A DNA stretch of 64,000 nt, from contig DXJO01000027.1 in NCBI GenBank assembly GCA_019057475.1, forward strand, positions 36,174-100,173, in the 5' to 3' direction. A program made the position numbers and the translations under genes. This stretch comes from Candidatus Thorarchaeota archaeon (GTDB lineage Archaea > Asgardarchaeota > Thorarchaeia > Thorarchaeales > Thorarchaeaceae). Below are positions 50,900 to 59,516 of the stretch, one piece after another. The notes beneath the pieces were generated by a model, which was given only the letters and a program-made list of their open reading frames with translations, ran no database searches and had not been told where the DNA came from. Positions within the stretch are counted from its first letter, which is position 1, and each line of letters opens with the position of its first letter.

Positions 50900-51805
50900 A
50901 TGAATATGCGCTCGGATTCCAGGCGATTTAGTGTCATTGCCAATCCAACTGATGACGAGGTGAAAGAATTCCAGAAGGGATTGGAAGCCCATAATTTGGA
51001 ACAGACTAATGGAGAGTTCAATAGTCCTAAGGACTGGATTAATCTAGTTCTCAAAGACCACGAGGGTAATATCGTTGGAGGGGTTCTGACTAGTACCCTT
51101 TTCTGGTCACAGTATCTTGAGGTTCTCTGGGTAGATGATAAATATCGAGGTCTTGGTTATGGAAGAGACCTCGTTCTGGAAGCAGAGAGATTATCGAAGA
51201 AAAACGGATGCATAACATCACACACGTATACGTTTTCGTGGCAAGCACCTGATTTCTATCAGGCAGTTGGATACAAGCTCATAGCTACCTATGAAGGATA
51301 CATCGATGGCATTACAGAACTTATCCTTATGAAACGACTAGATACGATTGATGATGTACCAACCCAGAAGGGAGACTCCACTCGATTTGCAATCTCTGAA
51401 GATTCAACTAAGGAATCACAGAGTATTGTCCGCAAGGGGCTCGGAAAGAATTTTGACCAGCACGTTAGTGATTTGCTTAAGAAACATCCCCAAATTGGAT
51501 ACAAGTTGGTCATAAAGAACGATGATGGGCAAGTGATTGGAGGACTGTGTGGTTATACAATCCTTGGGACCATGCATATAGCCGAACTCTGGGTTGATGA
51601 GGGATATCGTGGTCAAGGCTATGGAAAGGATCTCTTAATGCATGCAGAAGAACTTGCCAAAGAGAAAGGGTGCATTGCAGGTCAGATAGCGTGCTTTTCA
51701 TTTCAGAATCTTGATTTCTTGAAGAAACATGGATACAACACACATGGAGTTTCAGATGGGTATCGAGATGAAGTCAAGGAGTACTATCTCATCAAGAAGT
51801 TCTAG
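50900..51805 (+). CDS. Double GNAT acetyltransferase (two fused domains)
   Basis: 301 residues. Two GNAT domains in a row: the first with VLWVDDKYRGLGYGRDLVLEAERLSKKNGC (about residues 73-102), the second with ELWVDEGYRGQGYGKDLLMHAEELAKEKGC (about residues 232-261). Both carry the acetyl-CoA-binding R/Q-x-x-G-x-G/A loop, both keep G-Y-G, and both are followed by a similar SFQ/SWQ-x-x-x-FxxxxGY segment. An internal duplication is obvious. Substrate unknown. The adjacent inverted repeat and remnant (51907-52044) follow its stop. Confidence 0.9.
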   Translation: MNMRSDSRRFSVIANPTDDEVKEFQKGLEAHNLEQTNGEFNSPKDWINLVLKDHEGNIVGGVLTSTLFWSQYLEVLWVDDKYRGLGYGRDLVLEAERLSKKNGCITSHTYTFSWQAPDFYQAVGYKLIATYEGYIDGITELILMKRLDTIDDVPTQKGDSTRFAISEDSTKESQSIVRKGLGKNFDQHVSDLLKKHPQIGYKLVIKNDDGQVIGGLCGYTILGTMHIAELWVDEGYRGQGYGKDLLMHAEELAKEKGCIAGQIACFSFQNLDFLKKHGYNTHGVSDGYRDEVKEYYLIKKF

Positions 51806-51906
51806 ATTGGAAATAGAACTTTCTTGGATTTTCACATGCACGAAGATAGAATTCAATTATCTCATCTCTTGATGATTATCCTTCTCGCGTTCAAAGAAAA
51901 ATAAGA

Positions 51907-52009
51907 GAATCGAGCTGGAAATCGTTTGACCACCAGCTCTTTCAACTATTCAGGTCATTTCATTGATTTGACCCATTCATAGACAGGAGCGCACATCTCT
52001 TTCATGCGC
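51907..52009. repeat. Dispersed repeat, copy 1 (remnant gene tail plus hairpin)
   Basis: Matches 54577-54680 at about 80% or more over about 100 bases, starting gaatcgagctggaa and ending ttcatgcgc. It includes a hairpin and the end of a minus-strand frame (see the separate entries). Both copies lie directly downstream of an unrelated minus-strand gene, here the alpha/beta hydrolase. Confidence 0.85.
51912..51939. terminator. Conserved 7-bp hairpin, copy 1
   Basis: gagctgg (51912-51918) pairs with ccagctc (51933-51939) around a 14-base loop. The identical stem occurs in copy 2 (54582-54609) while the loop bases differ. Its position directly after the stop of a minus-strand remnant suggests a transcription terminator or 3' processing element. 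There is no long T-run after it on the minus strand. Confidence 0.5.
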
Positions 52010-52044
52010 CCCTCGTAGGGTTCATCAGGTGAAGCTCTCTTCGA
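51955..52044 (-). pseudogene. C-terminal gene remnant, copy 1
   Basis: Encodes SKRASPDEPYEGR, then MKEMCAPVYEWVKSMK and a stop, bounded by an in-frame TAA upstream. The last 16 residues are identical to those of copy 2 at 54626-54721. It begins three codons after the stop of the alpha/beta hydrolase gene. Looks like the tail of a gene whose main part was lost or replaced; the parent family is unknown. Confidence 0.7.
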
Positions 52045-52048
52045 TTAT

Positions 52049-53761
52049 TCATATTGTCATTGGGAACATTGCTGCTATTATCCAACTAAATAGAAGGGCA
52101 TTGACCATTGGCCCCAGATAGTGATGACCGGTCAGATGATGACCCCATACGATGAAGACTGTAGTTATGACAAACCAAGGTGCGAAAGCATAGAAGAACA
52201 GGAATGAGAAGCCAATCATACCTGGCAGAAGAGGCAGTCCTGTGATCAGGCCAAAGCCATATTGCACTATGAGCAGTATGAAGTACGGACCACACTTGAT
52301 GAGAATTGCTTTCAGTGTCCAATCAGTTTGTGCACGACTCCAAGCATCTCGGGTTTTGATTCGCATCACTCCAATCAGCCACTTGCTCTCAACAATGAAG
52401 TAGACAAAGAGTACCACAAAATAAATGGGGACAGTTAATGCTCGTGGCCCGGTCAGGTCATTGAACCCTGGCAGGAAACAGCGGAAATCAAGCGCGAGTC
52501 CGACGTCAACGAGCAAAGTCCAACCATATATCCAGAGCATTGCGATAAATGCTAGGAGGAATGTCTTCATCAGTCTATTAACAAGCACTGGACTAGTTTC
52601 TGTTTCGTCACTACTTTCAAGAGCCAATCCCGGACGTAAATGTAGAATCAGATAAAGAACTACGTAGGCGATTATACTACCACCCAAGACCCAAGAGATA
52701 ATCTCAAGTCCATACCTCTGAGGAAATGAAATCATAAAATCAAGAAACATACCAACCCCCAGCAACGGGAAGAATGTTCCCAACCCAATCAGCGCATAGA
52801 CTGCTCCCATTCCCAAGAATGTTTTATTGCTGGCCGCAGATTCAGTCGAGGGCCGTTTCCTAATATCCTGAAAGATCGGTAGTCCCGCAAGAATAGCAAG
52901 AAGAGGGAATATCGAGAGAGTTACTCCAAGTATAGAGATGAAGCCACCGACAAGCCAGATTTGGAAAACAAGGTCTGTGCTGGGGATCCAATGCGAATCC
53001 TCCTCGCCGCCCTTGAGACTATTTTTCATCCACTCTACGCTCTCTGATACAATCACAGCGTCAACTGTTTCGAACAGATGGTTAGTCCTTGGAAAAATAG
53101 CCCTACGAGCTGTACCATCCTCAAAGTCGCCATACGTGACTCCTGCTTCGATATCCGTGAAACCAAAGGATGCCTCCAGTAAGGTCAGATTGCGCGGGTA
53201 CGAGGAGAGAGAATCGAATGACCCTGTAGCAACAAGCAGATTGGGTATATAGCTCGCACTGCTTGAGACCCAGGCCCCCACAAGTACGAGAGCATCGACA
53301 ATCACTGATGATTCCTCGATGGCGGCCCAGGATATACCGCCACCCATACTATGTCCTATAAGCCCAATTGATGAGCTGTTAACATAGTCCAAATTAGCAA
53401 GATATTCTAGGGCAGCCGCCCCACTTCCTGAGCCAGCATCACTGTTACCATGACCATTCGCGTCAATTGTGAGTGTGACGAAGCCCCGTCGGGCCAGTTC
53501 GATACCAAACGCCATCAGCCACTCCTTGCATTGAATCACGCCATGAATCACGACCACTCCTGGAAGAGGGTCCGTATCTGTCGCATAGACTGGCACCTGA
53601 AGAGTGGCATGGATATTGGAGTCGTCAGCTGCTTTGAAGTCGACTTCGGTCACGCTGACAGTGCCAAACCCTGCCTGAGTGACTCCAGCAAGCCCAGTTC
53701 CCAACAGCATTATGATAATGCTGAGGACTAGGACAATGTATCTCATTCTTAGTTTCATCAA
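52049..53761 (-). CDS. Membrane-anchored alpha/beta hydrolase with multi-segment C-terminus
   Basis: 570 residues. An N-terminal signal/anchor (YIVLVLSIIIMLLGTGLAG) precedes an alpha/beta hydrolase domain (about residues 40-240): PGVVVIHGVIQCKEW, GHGNSDAGSGSG and the nucleophile motif GLIGHSMGGGISW, with a likely His in RTNHLFETVD. From about residue 265 eight hydrophobic segments follow. The catalytic part should sit outside the cell. Such hydrolases act as esterases or lipases, but the substrate is unknown. Two divergent or adjacent GNAT genes and gene-tail remnants flank it. Confidence 0.85.
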   Translation of the reverse strand: MMKLRMRYIVLVLSIIIMLLGTGLAGVTQAGFGTVSVTEVDFKAADDSNIHATLQVPVYATDTDPLPGVVVIHGVIQCKEWLMAFGIELARRGFVTLTIDANGHGNSDAGSGSGAAALEYLANLDYVNSSSIGLIGHSMGGGISWAAIEESSVIVDALVLVGAWVSSSASYIPNLLVATGSFDSLSSYPRNLTLLEASFGFTDIEAGVTYGDFEDGTARRAIFPRTNHLFETVDAVIVSESVEWMKNSLKGGEEDSHWIPSTDLVFQIWLVGGFISILGVTLSIFPLLAILAGLPIFQDIRKRPSTESAASNKTFLGMGAVYALIGLGTFFPLLGVGMFLDFMISFPQRYGLEIISWVLGGSIIAYVVLYLILHLRPGLALESSDETETSPVLVNRLMKTFLLAFIAMLWIYGWTLLVDVGLALDFRCFLPGFNDLTGPRALTVPIYFVVLFVYFIVESKWLIGVMRIKTRDAWSRAQTDWTLKAILIKCGPYFILLIVQYGFGLITGLPLLPGMIGFSFLFFYAFAPWFVITTVFIVWGHHLTGHHYLGPMVNALLFSWIIAAMFPMTI

Positions 53762-54017
53762 GGACCCTTTTCCTCCTGAATGGCTCAGTCAGGTCCTATA
53801 TTTATTTCATCCCAGAATCTGTATTTTCTAACATATAGTTCCGTTGAGTGGCTGCCCCTCGGAATTCATCGGGCCCAGATTCCAGCGGTCAGCTGGTTCA
53901 AACCAAGGGATAGTGACAGCATCTCGACGGTCCGCTTTATCTGAAACTGGCTTTCAGATGGACTTAGATAATGATTTAGAGCATATTGAACCGAGCTCTA
54001 ATCAAGGACGTGTTCGT

Positions 54018-54551
54018 ATGCTCGAAGGAAAGAAGGTAAACCTCAGGGTTATCGATACCGAAGATATTTCGACTTACGCTGAATGGATGAATGATCGCGC
54101 CTTTGTAGGGGAATTTTTCATCCCCCGCCAGAGGGCACACAGTGACTACGAAAAAGGATTCAAGGAGCGCTCTCCGGATAGCGAAACCCTCATCATTGAA
54201 ACCAAGGATGGCACGAAAGCGGGCTGGATTACCTTTTTTCTCTCACGATTTGGGGGATATGCAACATCAACGGAAATTGGCTATATGCTAGCACCAGAAC
54301 ACCGAGGGAAAGGGTACTGTACTGAAGCAGTCACGATAATTCTAGATTATCTGTTCCTTCTCCAGAAAACTGAGCGGATTCAGGCAGTCATCGCTGACGA
54401 AAACGTTGCCTCGAAAAGAATACTAGAGAAGACTGGATTCGAAAGAGAAGGAGTTCTTCGGAAACTGGTGTACTCGATAGGAAAATGGTGGAATGTAACG
54501 GTTTATAGTATTCTCCGGGAAGAATGGAAAGAACCTAGGATTTTGAAGTGA
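54018..54551 (+). CDS. GNAT acetyltransferase (RimJ/RimL-like)
   Basis: 177 residues from ATG 54018 (MLEGKKVNLRVIDTED), the canonical start of the RimJ/RimL-like group and eight bases after aaggacg. Upstream in-frame starts at 53844 and 53958 add low-complexity residues without homology. Acetyl-CoA-binding loop EIGYMLAPEHRGKGYCTEAVTIILDY; later NVASKRILEKTGFEREGVLR. It acetylates an amine group of a small molecule or a protein N-terminus; the target is unknown. Confidence 0.88.
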   Translation: MLEGKKVNLRVIDTEDISTYAEWMNDRAFVGEFFIPRQRAHSDYEKGFKERSPDSETLIIETKDGTKAGWITFFLSRFGGYATSTEIGYMLAPEHRGKGYCTEAVTIILDYLFLLQKTERIQAVIADENVASKRILEKTGFEREGVLRKLVYSIGKWWNVTVYSILREEWKEPRILK

Positions 54552-54576
54552 AGCTTTGGAATCTTCAAAAACAAGT

Positions 54577-54680
54577 GAATCGAGCTGGAAGTCCTTCGAC
54601 CACCAGCTCTTTCAACTAATCAGATTTATTTCATACTCTTGACCCATTCATAGACAGGCGCGCACATCTCTTTCATGCGC
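54577..54680. repeat. Dispersed repeat, copy 2 (remnant gene tail plus hairpin)
   Basis: Same unit as 51907-52009, about 2.7 kb away and in the same orientation. It follows the stop of the DUF35 gene at 54728-55198. The shared part ends at ttcatgcgc; beyond it the two copies differ. Confidence 0.85.
54582..54609. terminator. Conserved 7-bp hairpin, copy 2
   Basis: gagctgg (54582-54588) and ccagctc (54603-54609) with a 14-base loop. The stem is unchanged from copy 1 although the loop differs at several bases, which argues for a function at RNA level. It is also between two convergent genes (GNAT plus strand, DUF35 minus strand). Confidence 0.5.
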
Positions 54681-54721
54681 TCCTTCTCGGGATTCATTCC
54701 GGAGGGCTTCCAGCCATAAGC
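54626..54721 (-). pseudogene. C-terminal gene remnant, copy 2
   Basis: Encodes AYGWKPSGMNPEKER, then MKEMCAPVYEWVKSMK and a stop, bounded by an in-frame TAG three bases beyond the DUF35 stop. The end is identical to copy 1. The longer preserved part looks like a real protein C-terminus. Parent family not recognised. Confidence 0.7.
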
Positions 54722-54727
54722 CTAGGT

Positions 54728-55198
54728 TCAAGCGGGTTTGAAATAGCGGATGTCGGTGAGCGCACCAGTTCGTTCAGATTTTTTCTTGAAGACAGCTTGA
54801 ACACGCATACCGATCTTCAGCGCGCCGGGTTTCACTTCGCCTATCTGATGGATAAGGGCTCCATCGGTTTTCTCAATCTCGATAAATGCAAGGACGATAG
54901 GTTCCGGCAGTCGTTCGCCGTTGTTATCCTCATGAGTAATTGTGTAGCTCGCAATAGCACCGGTCGGTGGTAGTTCAATCCAATTGGATAGCTCAGCAAA
55001 GCATCGATCGCAGTACATTCTAGGAGGCATGAATGTGTGGTTGCACTTATCGCAATGGGTTGCCACAAGCTTCTCTTTGTCTCGTAGGGCGACGAAGAAG
55101 CGCTCGCCAGCGATACCGGCTGTATAGATGTAGTCTACCTCCATATCGCCTTCAACGTGCATTATTCTCCTCGGATCTCGGATCTTGTCGTACGCCAT
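54728..55198 (-). CDS. DUF35 OB-fold/zinc-ribbon protein, second of tandem pair
   Basis: 156 residues. The zinc ribbon is CDKCNHTFMPPRMYCDRC, followed by an OB-fold (IASYTITHEDNNGERLPEPIVLAFIEIEKTDGALIHQIG ... MRVQAVFKKKSE). It is the last gene of an operon with another DUF35 and two thiolase-like proteins, and begins four bases after the DUF35 stop upstream. Its role should be CoA-ester or substrate binding for one of the thiolases. Confidence 0.9.
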   Translation of the reverse strand: MAYDKIRDPRRIMHVEGDMEVDYIYTAGIAGERFFVALRDKEKLVATHCDKCNHTFMPPRMYCDRCFAELSNWIELPPTGAIASYTITHEDNNGERLPEPIVLAFIEIEKTDGALIHQIGEVKPGALKIGMRVQAVFKKKSERTGALTDIRYFKPA

Positions 55199-55202
55199 TG
55201 TG

Positions 55203-55718
55203 TTACTTCTCCTTTATTGGTTCGAAGTAGAGGATGTCGGTAACCGAACCTTTCCGCTCGTTGGCAGGCTTCCACACAGCTTGAACAGGCATCCCCACAT
55301 GAATCTTCTCGATATCGACATTCCCCAGCTTGTGGAGAATACCAATTCCAGGACTTGCTCCATCCAAATCAACAACAGCAACTAAGATAGGCGTCTTAAT
55401 CCGGTTTGCGTCTGCATCCAGGTAGGAAATGGAGTAAGTATTGATTTTGCCAGTGCCTTTGATGTAGACCCATTCATCAGTGGCACGGAAGCATTGCTCG
55501 CAGAACATGCGCGGTGGAACGAGTACTCGATCACATTGACGGCACCGTCGCCCGACAATGCGGCCGTTCTTCAACTCCTCAAGATACTTCGTGTAGGCAA
55601 TGCCTGCACTCCATGCATACTTTGCGTTGGGCCGCCCACGGAAAGTAATTGTATCTTTCGACTCAAGGTCAGCAGCTGAAAGGCGTGTTCCCCGTAAATC
55701 CTTGACCTTCTCACTCAT
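55203..55718 (-). CDS. DUF35 OB-fold/zinc-ribbon protein, first of tandem pair
   Basis: 171 residues, paralogous to the downstream gene: zinc ribbon CRQCDRVLVPPRMFCEQC and OB-fold KINTYSISYLDADANRIKTPILVAVVDLDG ... MPVQAVWKPANERKG. It has a longer N-terminus of about 50 residues (LRGTRLSAADLESKDTITFRGRPNAKYAWSAGIAYTKYLEEL) like other thiolase-associated DUF35 proteins. It lies 39 bases after the thiolase-like gene at 55758. Confidence 0.9.
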   Translation of the reverse strand: MSEKVKDLRGTRLSAADLESKDTITFRGRPNAKYAWSAGIAYTKYLEELKNGRIVGRRCRQCDRVLVPPRMFCEQCFRATDEWVYIKGTGKINTYSISYLDADANRIKTPILVAVVDLDGASPGIGILHKLGNVDIEKIHVGMPVQAVWKPANERKGSVTDILYFEPIKEK

Positions 55719-55757
55719 CCGACTTATCTCTCCTTCTTTTCATTTGCATGATACACA

Positions 55758-56921
55758 TTAGCGGCGAAACACGGTAACAGTACCCACCTGCATGAGATCT
55801 CCCCATGCTTGGGCGACGCCAGTTTCCGCCCCTGATACTTGGCGCTTCCCAGCCTCATTACGCAGCTGCCAAAACATCTCACAGCACTTCATGAGCCCAG
55901 CAGCGGCTATAGGGTTTCCTACACCTAGCAGCCCACCTGAGGGGCATATGGGAAGATCACCATCCCTTTGTGTGACCCCGTCAGCAGTTAGTTGGGGCGC
56001 TTCACCCTTCTTTGCAAGCAATAGCCCTTCCATGTGGTGCAGTTCTTTGTACGTAAACGGATCGTAAGGTTCCGCAAAGTCCACCTCTTTGGGCGGATCT
56101 GTGATTTTTGCCATCTTGTAGGCCATCTTGGCCGCTTCTGCTACATACTGAGGGAAACAGAGGTCCCTGTTGGTCCAATAGGCCGAATCCAAAGACCAGC
56201 CAACGCCGTCAATCCAGACCGGAGCGTCAGTGAATTTGCGTGCAACATCCTCAGAGGTAAGAACGAGCGCGGCTGCGCCGTCGCTTGGTGGGCTTATGTC
56301 AAGGCGTTGGACAGGCCAGACCATGGTTTCCGAGTTGAGAACATCCTCCACTGTGATTTTTGCCGCCAACTGGGCGCTAGGGTGGTCGAGAGCATTGCCT
56401 TTGTTCTTTACTGCGACCATGGCGATGTGTTCTTTGGGGATATTGTAGGTTTTCATGTAGCGGTTCATTTCAAGGGCGAATATCCAGACGAGGTTAGGGT
56501 TAAGGGGACGAGTAATGATTGGGTCCCAAATCGTGCGGAAGGCAGTCTGCGGATGAGGTATGCAGGGGCTCATCTTCTCCTCAGCTACGACTAGACATGT
56601 ATCGAATAGACCAGAGGCCACATGCCACCAGCCTCCAATGGGAGAAAAGACTCCAGTTCCTCCGCCCACATACACTCTGGAGTACGGTTTTCTTGTAGCA
56701 CCCGCACCATCCAAGAGGTTGTCGGCTTTCATATGGATCCCGTCAAATGCGTCGGGAGCAGTTCCCATCACCACACAGTCTATGTCATCCATGGTCATTC
56801 CTGCGGATTCTAGGGCCGCATTGGCTGCAAGGTAGGATAGCTCCTTGCCAGTTTCTTTCAACCGTCTTCTGAACAGAGTAATTCCCGCACCAACTACGGC
56901 GACTCGCCTTTTCACATTCAT
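55758..56921 (-). CDS. Thiolase-like protein lacking the nucleophilic Cys
   Basis: 387 residues with the full thiolase layout: RRVAVVGAGITLFRRRLKETGKELSYLAANAALESAGM, then RLDISPPSDGAAALVLTSEDVA and ICPSGGLLGVGNPIAAAGL. The nucleophile region reads VGGGTGVFSPIGG, without Cys where an active thiolase has CASG, and the C-terminal box reads GNPIAAAG instead of GHPxGATG. It may be a non-catalytic partner of the neighbouring thiolase-like protein, or an enzyme with altered chemistry. Linked to two DUF35 genes in one operon. Confidence 0.88.
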   Translation of the reverse strand: MNVKRRVAVVGAGITLFRRRLKETGKELSYLAANAALESAGMTMDDIDCVVMGTAPDAFDGIHMKADNLLDGAGATRKPYSRVYVGGGTGVFSPIGGWWHVASGLFDTCLVVAEEKMSPCIPHPQTAFRTIWDPIITRPLNPNLVWIFALEMNRYMKTYNIPKEHIAMVAVKNKGNALDHPSAQLAAKITVEDVLNSETMVWPVQRLDISPPSDGAAALVLTSEDVARKFTDAPVWIDGVGWSLDSAYWTNRDLCFPQYVAEAAKMAYKMAKITDPPKEVDFAEPYDPFTYKELHHMEGLLLAKKGEAPQLTADGVTQRDGDLPICPSGGLLGVGNPIAAAGLMKCCEMFWQLRNEAGKRQVSGAETGVAQAWGDLMQVGTVTVFRR

Positions 56922-56939
56922 CGCTATTCTACTCCTGGT

Positions 56940-58091
56940 CTATAGTTCGCTGCTCAAAACAGCCACACATCCCGTAGCTGTAGGCACACCCCGCCAACTC
57001 TGGGCCACAGCCGTTTCAGCATCCTTCAGTTGTCGTGTTCCAGCCCGTCCCTGTAGTTGCAGAACGCACTCCAGAACAGACTGGAGTGCTGATGCCTCAA
57101 GTAGGTTACCAGCACCAATACGTCCTCCAGAAACATTCACGGGCAACTTGCCGTTTCTGCTGAAGTTGCCTTGTTCTAACAGCTTGCCGGCTTCTCCGTT
57201 CTCACATAGTCCTAAAGCTTCGATATGCTGCAGTTCTTTGTACGAGAACCAATCATCGACCTCGGCGAAAGCGATTTGCTTTTGCGGGTTCTTTATGCCA
57301 GCCATCTTATAGGCACGTTCGGCCGCAAGACGAGCATATTCTGCGGTACTCCAAGTACGGGACTCAATCCAGGGTGTATCTGAGCACCAGCCAACTCCCT
57401 TGAGCCACACGGGATCGTCTGACAAATCCTTAGCCTTTTCCTCTGAAGCGAGAACCATGACGATTACACCGTCTGCGAGAGGGCTGATGTCCCTGCGGGT
57501 CAGCGGATCAGACACGAACTCGGAATTCATCACGTCATCCATTGTCATTTTTGCAGCATAAGCGGCTGACGGATTGCTCAAAGCGTTTTGCTTGTTCTTC
57601 ACGACTACAGCTGCGCACTGCTCACGCGTTGTCCCGGTTTCATGAAGGTACCTGCGCATCTCAAGGCCTGCTACGAAGTAAGGATGTACGTTGAAGGCGC
57701 GATTGTAAATTGGATCAAGACCATGGGTGACTATGCCTGGAAACGTAAGAATATCAGAGGCCTTGCTGTGCGCCTCAATCGCAACTACATCAAAGAGACC
57801 TGTTTCAATCTGCATCACGCCGTTGATAAGCGCCAGCAACCCATCTCCACCTATAGTACAGACCGACCGAAGAACTGCGCCTAGCTGATCGGGCACGAAC
57901 TCGTCGAAAATCGAGTACCCCTCATAATAGTCTTCGGCAGCCGTAAGGAAGCTAGCAATGTCCTTTCGAGGATTCACACCAGCATCTTCGTAAGCTTTGA
58001 CAGCAGCTTCAAACATCTGTTCTTTGAAGGAAATGTCCGGCGTAGTACTTTGAAAACTAGTATGTCCAACACCAACGATGGCTACAGTCAT
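56940..58091 (-). CDS. Thiolase-like protein with Cys in the nucleophile region
   Basis: 383 residues from ATG 58091, the Met of MTVAIVGVGHTSFQ, which matches the start of the next gene and follows a gggatct site; the frame extends upstream to 58241 with unlikely residues. Nucleophile region RSVCTIGGDGLLALING keeps a Cys. The His of VVHDCFT is replaced (FAEVDDWFSYKEL) and the final box is GAGNLLEASAL. First gene of the thiolase/thiolase/DUF35/DUF35 operon, a set known in several archaea. The pair probably acts as a heteromer on an acyl-CoA substrate; the true reaction is not known. Confidence 0.85.
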   Translation of the reverse strand: MTVAIVGVGHTSFQSTTPDISFKEQMFEAAVKAYEDAGVNPRKDIASFLTAAEDYYEGYSIFDEFVPDQLGAVLRSVCTIGGDGLLALINGVMQIETGLFDVVAIEAHSKASDILTFPGIVTHGLDPIYNRAFNVHPYFVAGLEMRRYLHETGTTREQCAAVVVKNKQNALSNPSAAYAAKMTMDDVMNSEFVSDPLTRRDISPLADGVIVMVLASEEKAKDLSDDPVWLKGVGWCSDTPWIESRTWSTAEYARLAAERAYKMAGIKNPQKQIAFAEVDDWFSYKELQHIEALGLCENGEAGKLLEQGNFSRNGKLPVNVSGGRIGAGNLLEASALQSVLECVLQLQGRAGTRQLKDAETAVAQSWRGVPTATGCVAVLSSEL

Positions 58092-58573
58092 GAGAGATCC
58101 CTTCGAAATTCGATTTCTCCGAGGCATTCCCTGAGGGAGTTCAATGCTCAACCACGGATGGGGCTTGTTCGAACCATTCCACCTCAAAAACATTGTGGAC
58201 CTCAAGGTGCCGTTGAATAGATTGATTCCCGGCACACTCAAGGAAATTCAGCTGGTTGATGTAGCGCAGGATCCCCCCTGATCAGCAGATTTTTGGCCGC
58301 TCCCAGTTATTAAGATGAAAAAGAGAAAGAAGAGGAAAGAGAAAAAGACGAGGGGCCACTACTCGGCGTCTCCAATTGTTCAACTTATGATATAGTCACT
58401 GTCCAGTGCTTTTAAAAAGACGACTTTGAGAGGGTCAAGGAGCGCAGGCGAGTATGAGAGTGCGCGAGTCACGGTGCGACACGTCATTCATCTTACGGAC
58501 CAACACTAACATGGTCAGCTTTATGAATTGAATACCGAGAGGTACGAGCACTCAGACAGTGGAGAGATATAGG
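58092..58573. other. Intergenic stretch with a polypurine tract and a TATA-like palindrome
   Basis: Lies between the divergent thiolase operon and the methyltransferase. The part 58092-58241 is an open extension of the thiolase frame, but its residues do not look like family sequence. A purine tract of about 40 bases (58316-58355, aagatgaaaaagag... gacgagg) is conspicuous. cttttaaaaag at 58409-58419 is palindromic and could be a TATA box for either side. Nothing else recognised. Confidence 0.5.
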
Positions 58574-59383
58574 ATGTCGAATAAGCGCAACGAAGAATCA
58601 TGGGACAAGCTTGCGTCCTACTACAAATCAGCATACATCATCTCCGTTGAGAACTACCACTATAACTCATTTGGACCGGGAGATAACGAGCTAGGCATCA
58701 TAGGAGATGTCCAAGGTCTTGACATACTAGAGATTGGTTGTGGAGGCGGACAAAACGCGATTGTTTTGGCAAAACGAGGCGCAAAGTCAGTCACCGGGAT
58801 TGACCAATCTGAGAACCAGCTTAGGTTTGCCAGACAACTTGCAGAGAGTCAAGGAACCCAAGCTACATTCCTCAAGAGCGATATGGAGGATATGTCAGCC
58901 GTCGCTGATTCTTCATTTGATTTGGTCGTATCCTCACATGCTATGAATTACGCTTCTGACATTAACAGAGTATTCAATGAGTGTTCAAGAGTACTCAGAC
59001 CAAATGGGCGAATCGTAACCTGCATGAACCATCCAACCTGGATAGTTCTTGGAGAAGCTCTTCAAGAGGATGATTTCGCAAAGATTGTCAACTACTTCGA
59101 TGAAACCAAACAAAAGTGGGACTGGAACAAGTACAAGGGAGATAAGATAGCAACATTCGAATCTTCCGAATGGCAACTAAATCAGATCATCAATGGACTC
59201 ATCTCAGCTGGATTCTGTATCGAAAGTCTTACCGAGCCAAGGGGTTATGCATTGGAGGAAATAGAAAAGCTACCCTCAGATGCTATGCCGTATCGTAATT
59301 CGGACTACACGCCTGAGGAGTTCATTCGAGCAAGCACAGTAATCCCCGTTACAGTCATCATCAAAGCCATCAAGAAGGAGTAG
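58574..59383 (+). CDS. Class I SAM-dependent methyltransferase
   Basis: 269 residues from ATG 58574, about nine bases after ggag; GTG 58559 is an alternative. SAM-binding motif LDILEIGCGGGQNAIVLAKRGAKSVTGID, then DMEDMSAVADSSFDLVVSSHAMNYASDINRVFNECSRVLRPNGRIV. The order fits the UbiE/methyltransferase-11 type. A C-terminal part with SLTEPRGYALEEIEKLPS is typical of small-molecule methyltransferases. Substrate unknown. Confidence 0.9.
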   Translation: MSNKRNEESWDKLASYYKSAYIISVENYHYNSFGPGDNELGIIGDVQGLDILEIGCGGGQNAIVLAKRGAKSVTGIDQSENQLRFARQLAESQGTQATFLKSDMEDMSAVADSSFDLVVSSHAMNYASDINRVFNECSRVLRPNGRIVTCMNHPTWIVLGEALQEDDFAKIVNYFDETKQKWDWNKYKGDKIATFESSEWQLNQIINGLISAGFCIESLTEPRGYALEEIEKLPSDAMPYRNSDYTPEEFIRASTVIPVTVIIKAIKKE

Positions 59384-59516
59384 AGGTCTCGTTTTGTGTA
59401 GGTGCCTTCTGACATTGCACCCATGCAGTGCGATTGAACGGGGAATATCGAATGTGCGGGGATAGCATCCTTTTCTAGGAGGTTCATGAATACCATAAAT
59501 GGAGAGAAATTCCAAA

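Noticed and set aside
58092..58241. Longer start for the thiolase-like gene
   Set aside because: The extra 50 residues do not resemble the family, and MTVAIVGVGHT aligns with the start of the downstream paralog.
58409..58419. cttttaaaaag as the promoter of the thiolase operon
   Set aside because: It is more than 300 bases from the ATG and is palindromic, so direction and use cannot be told.
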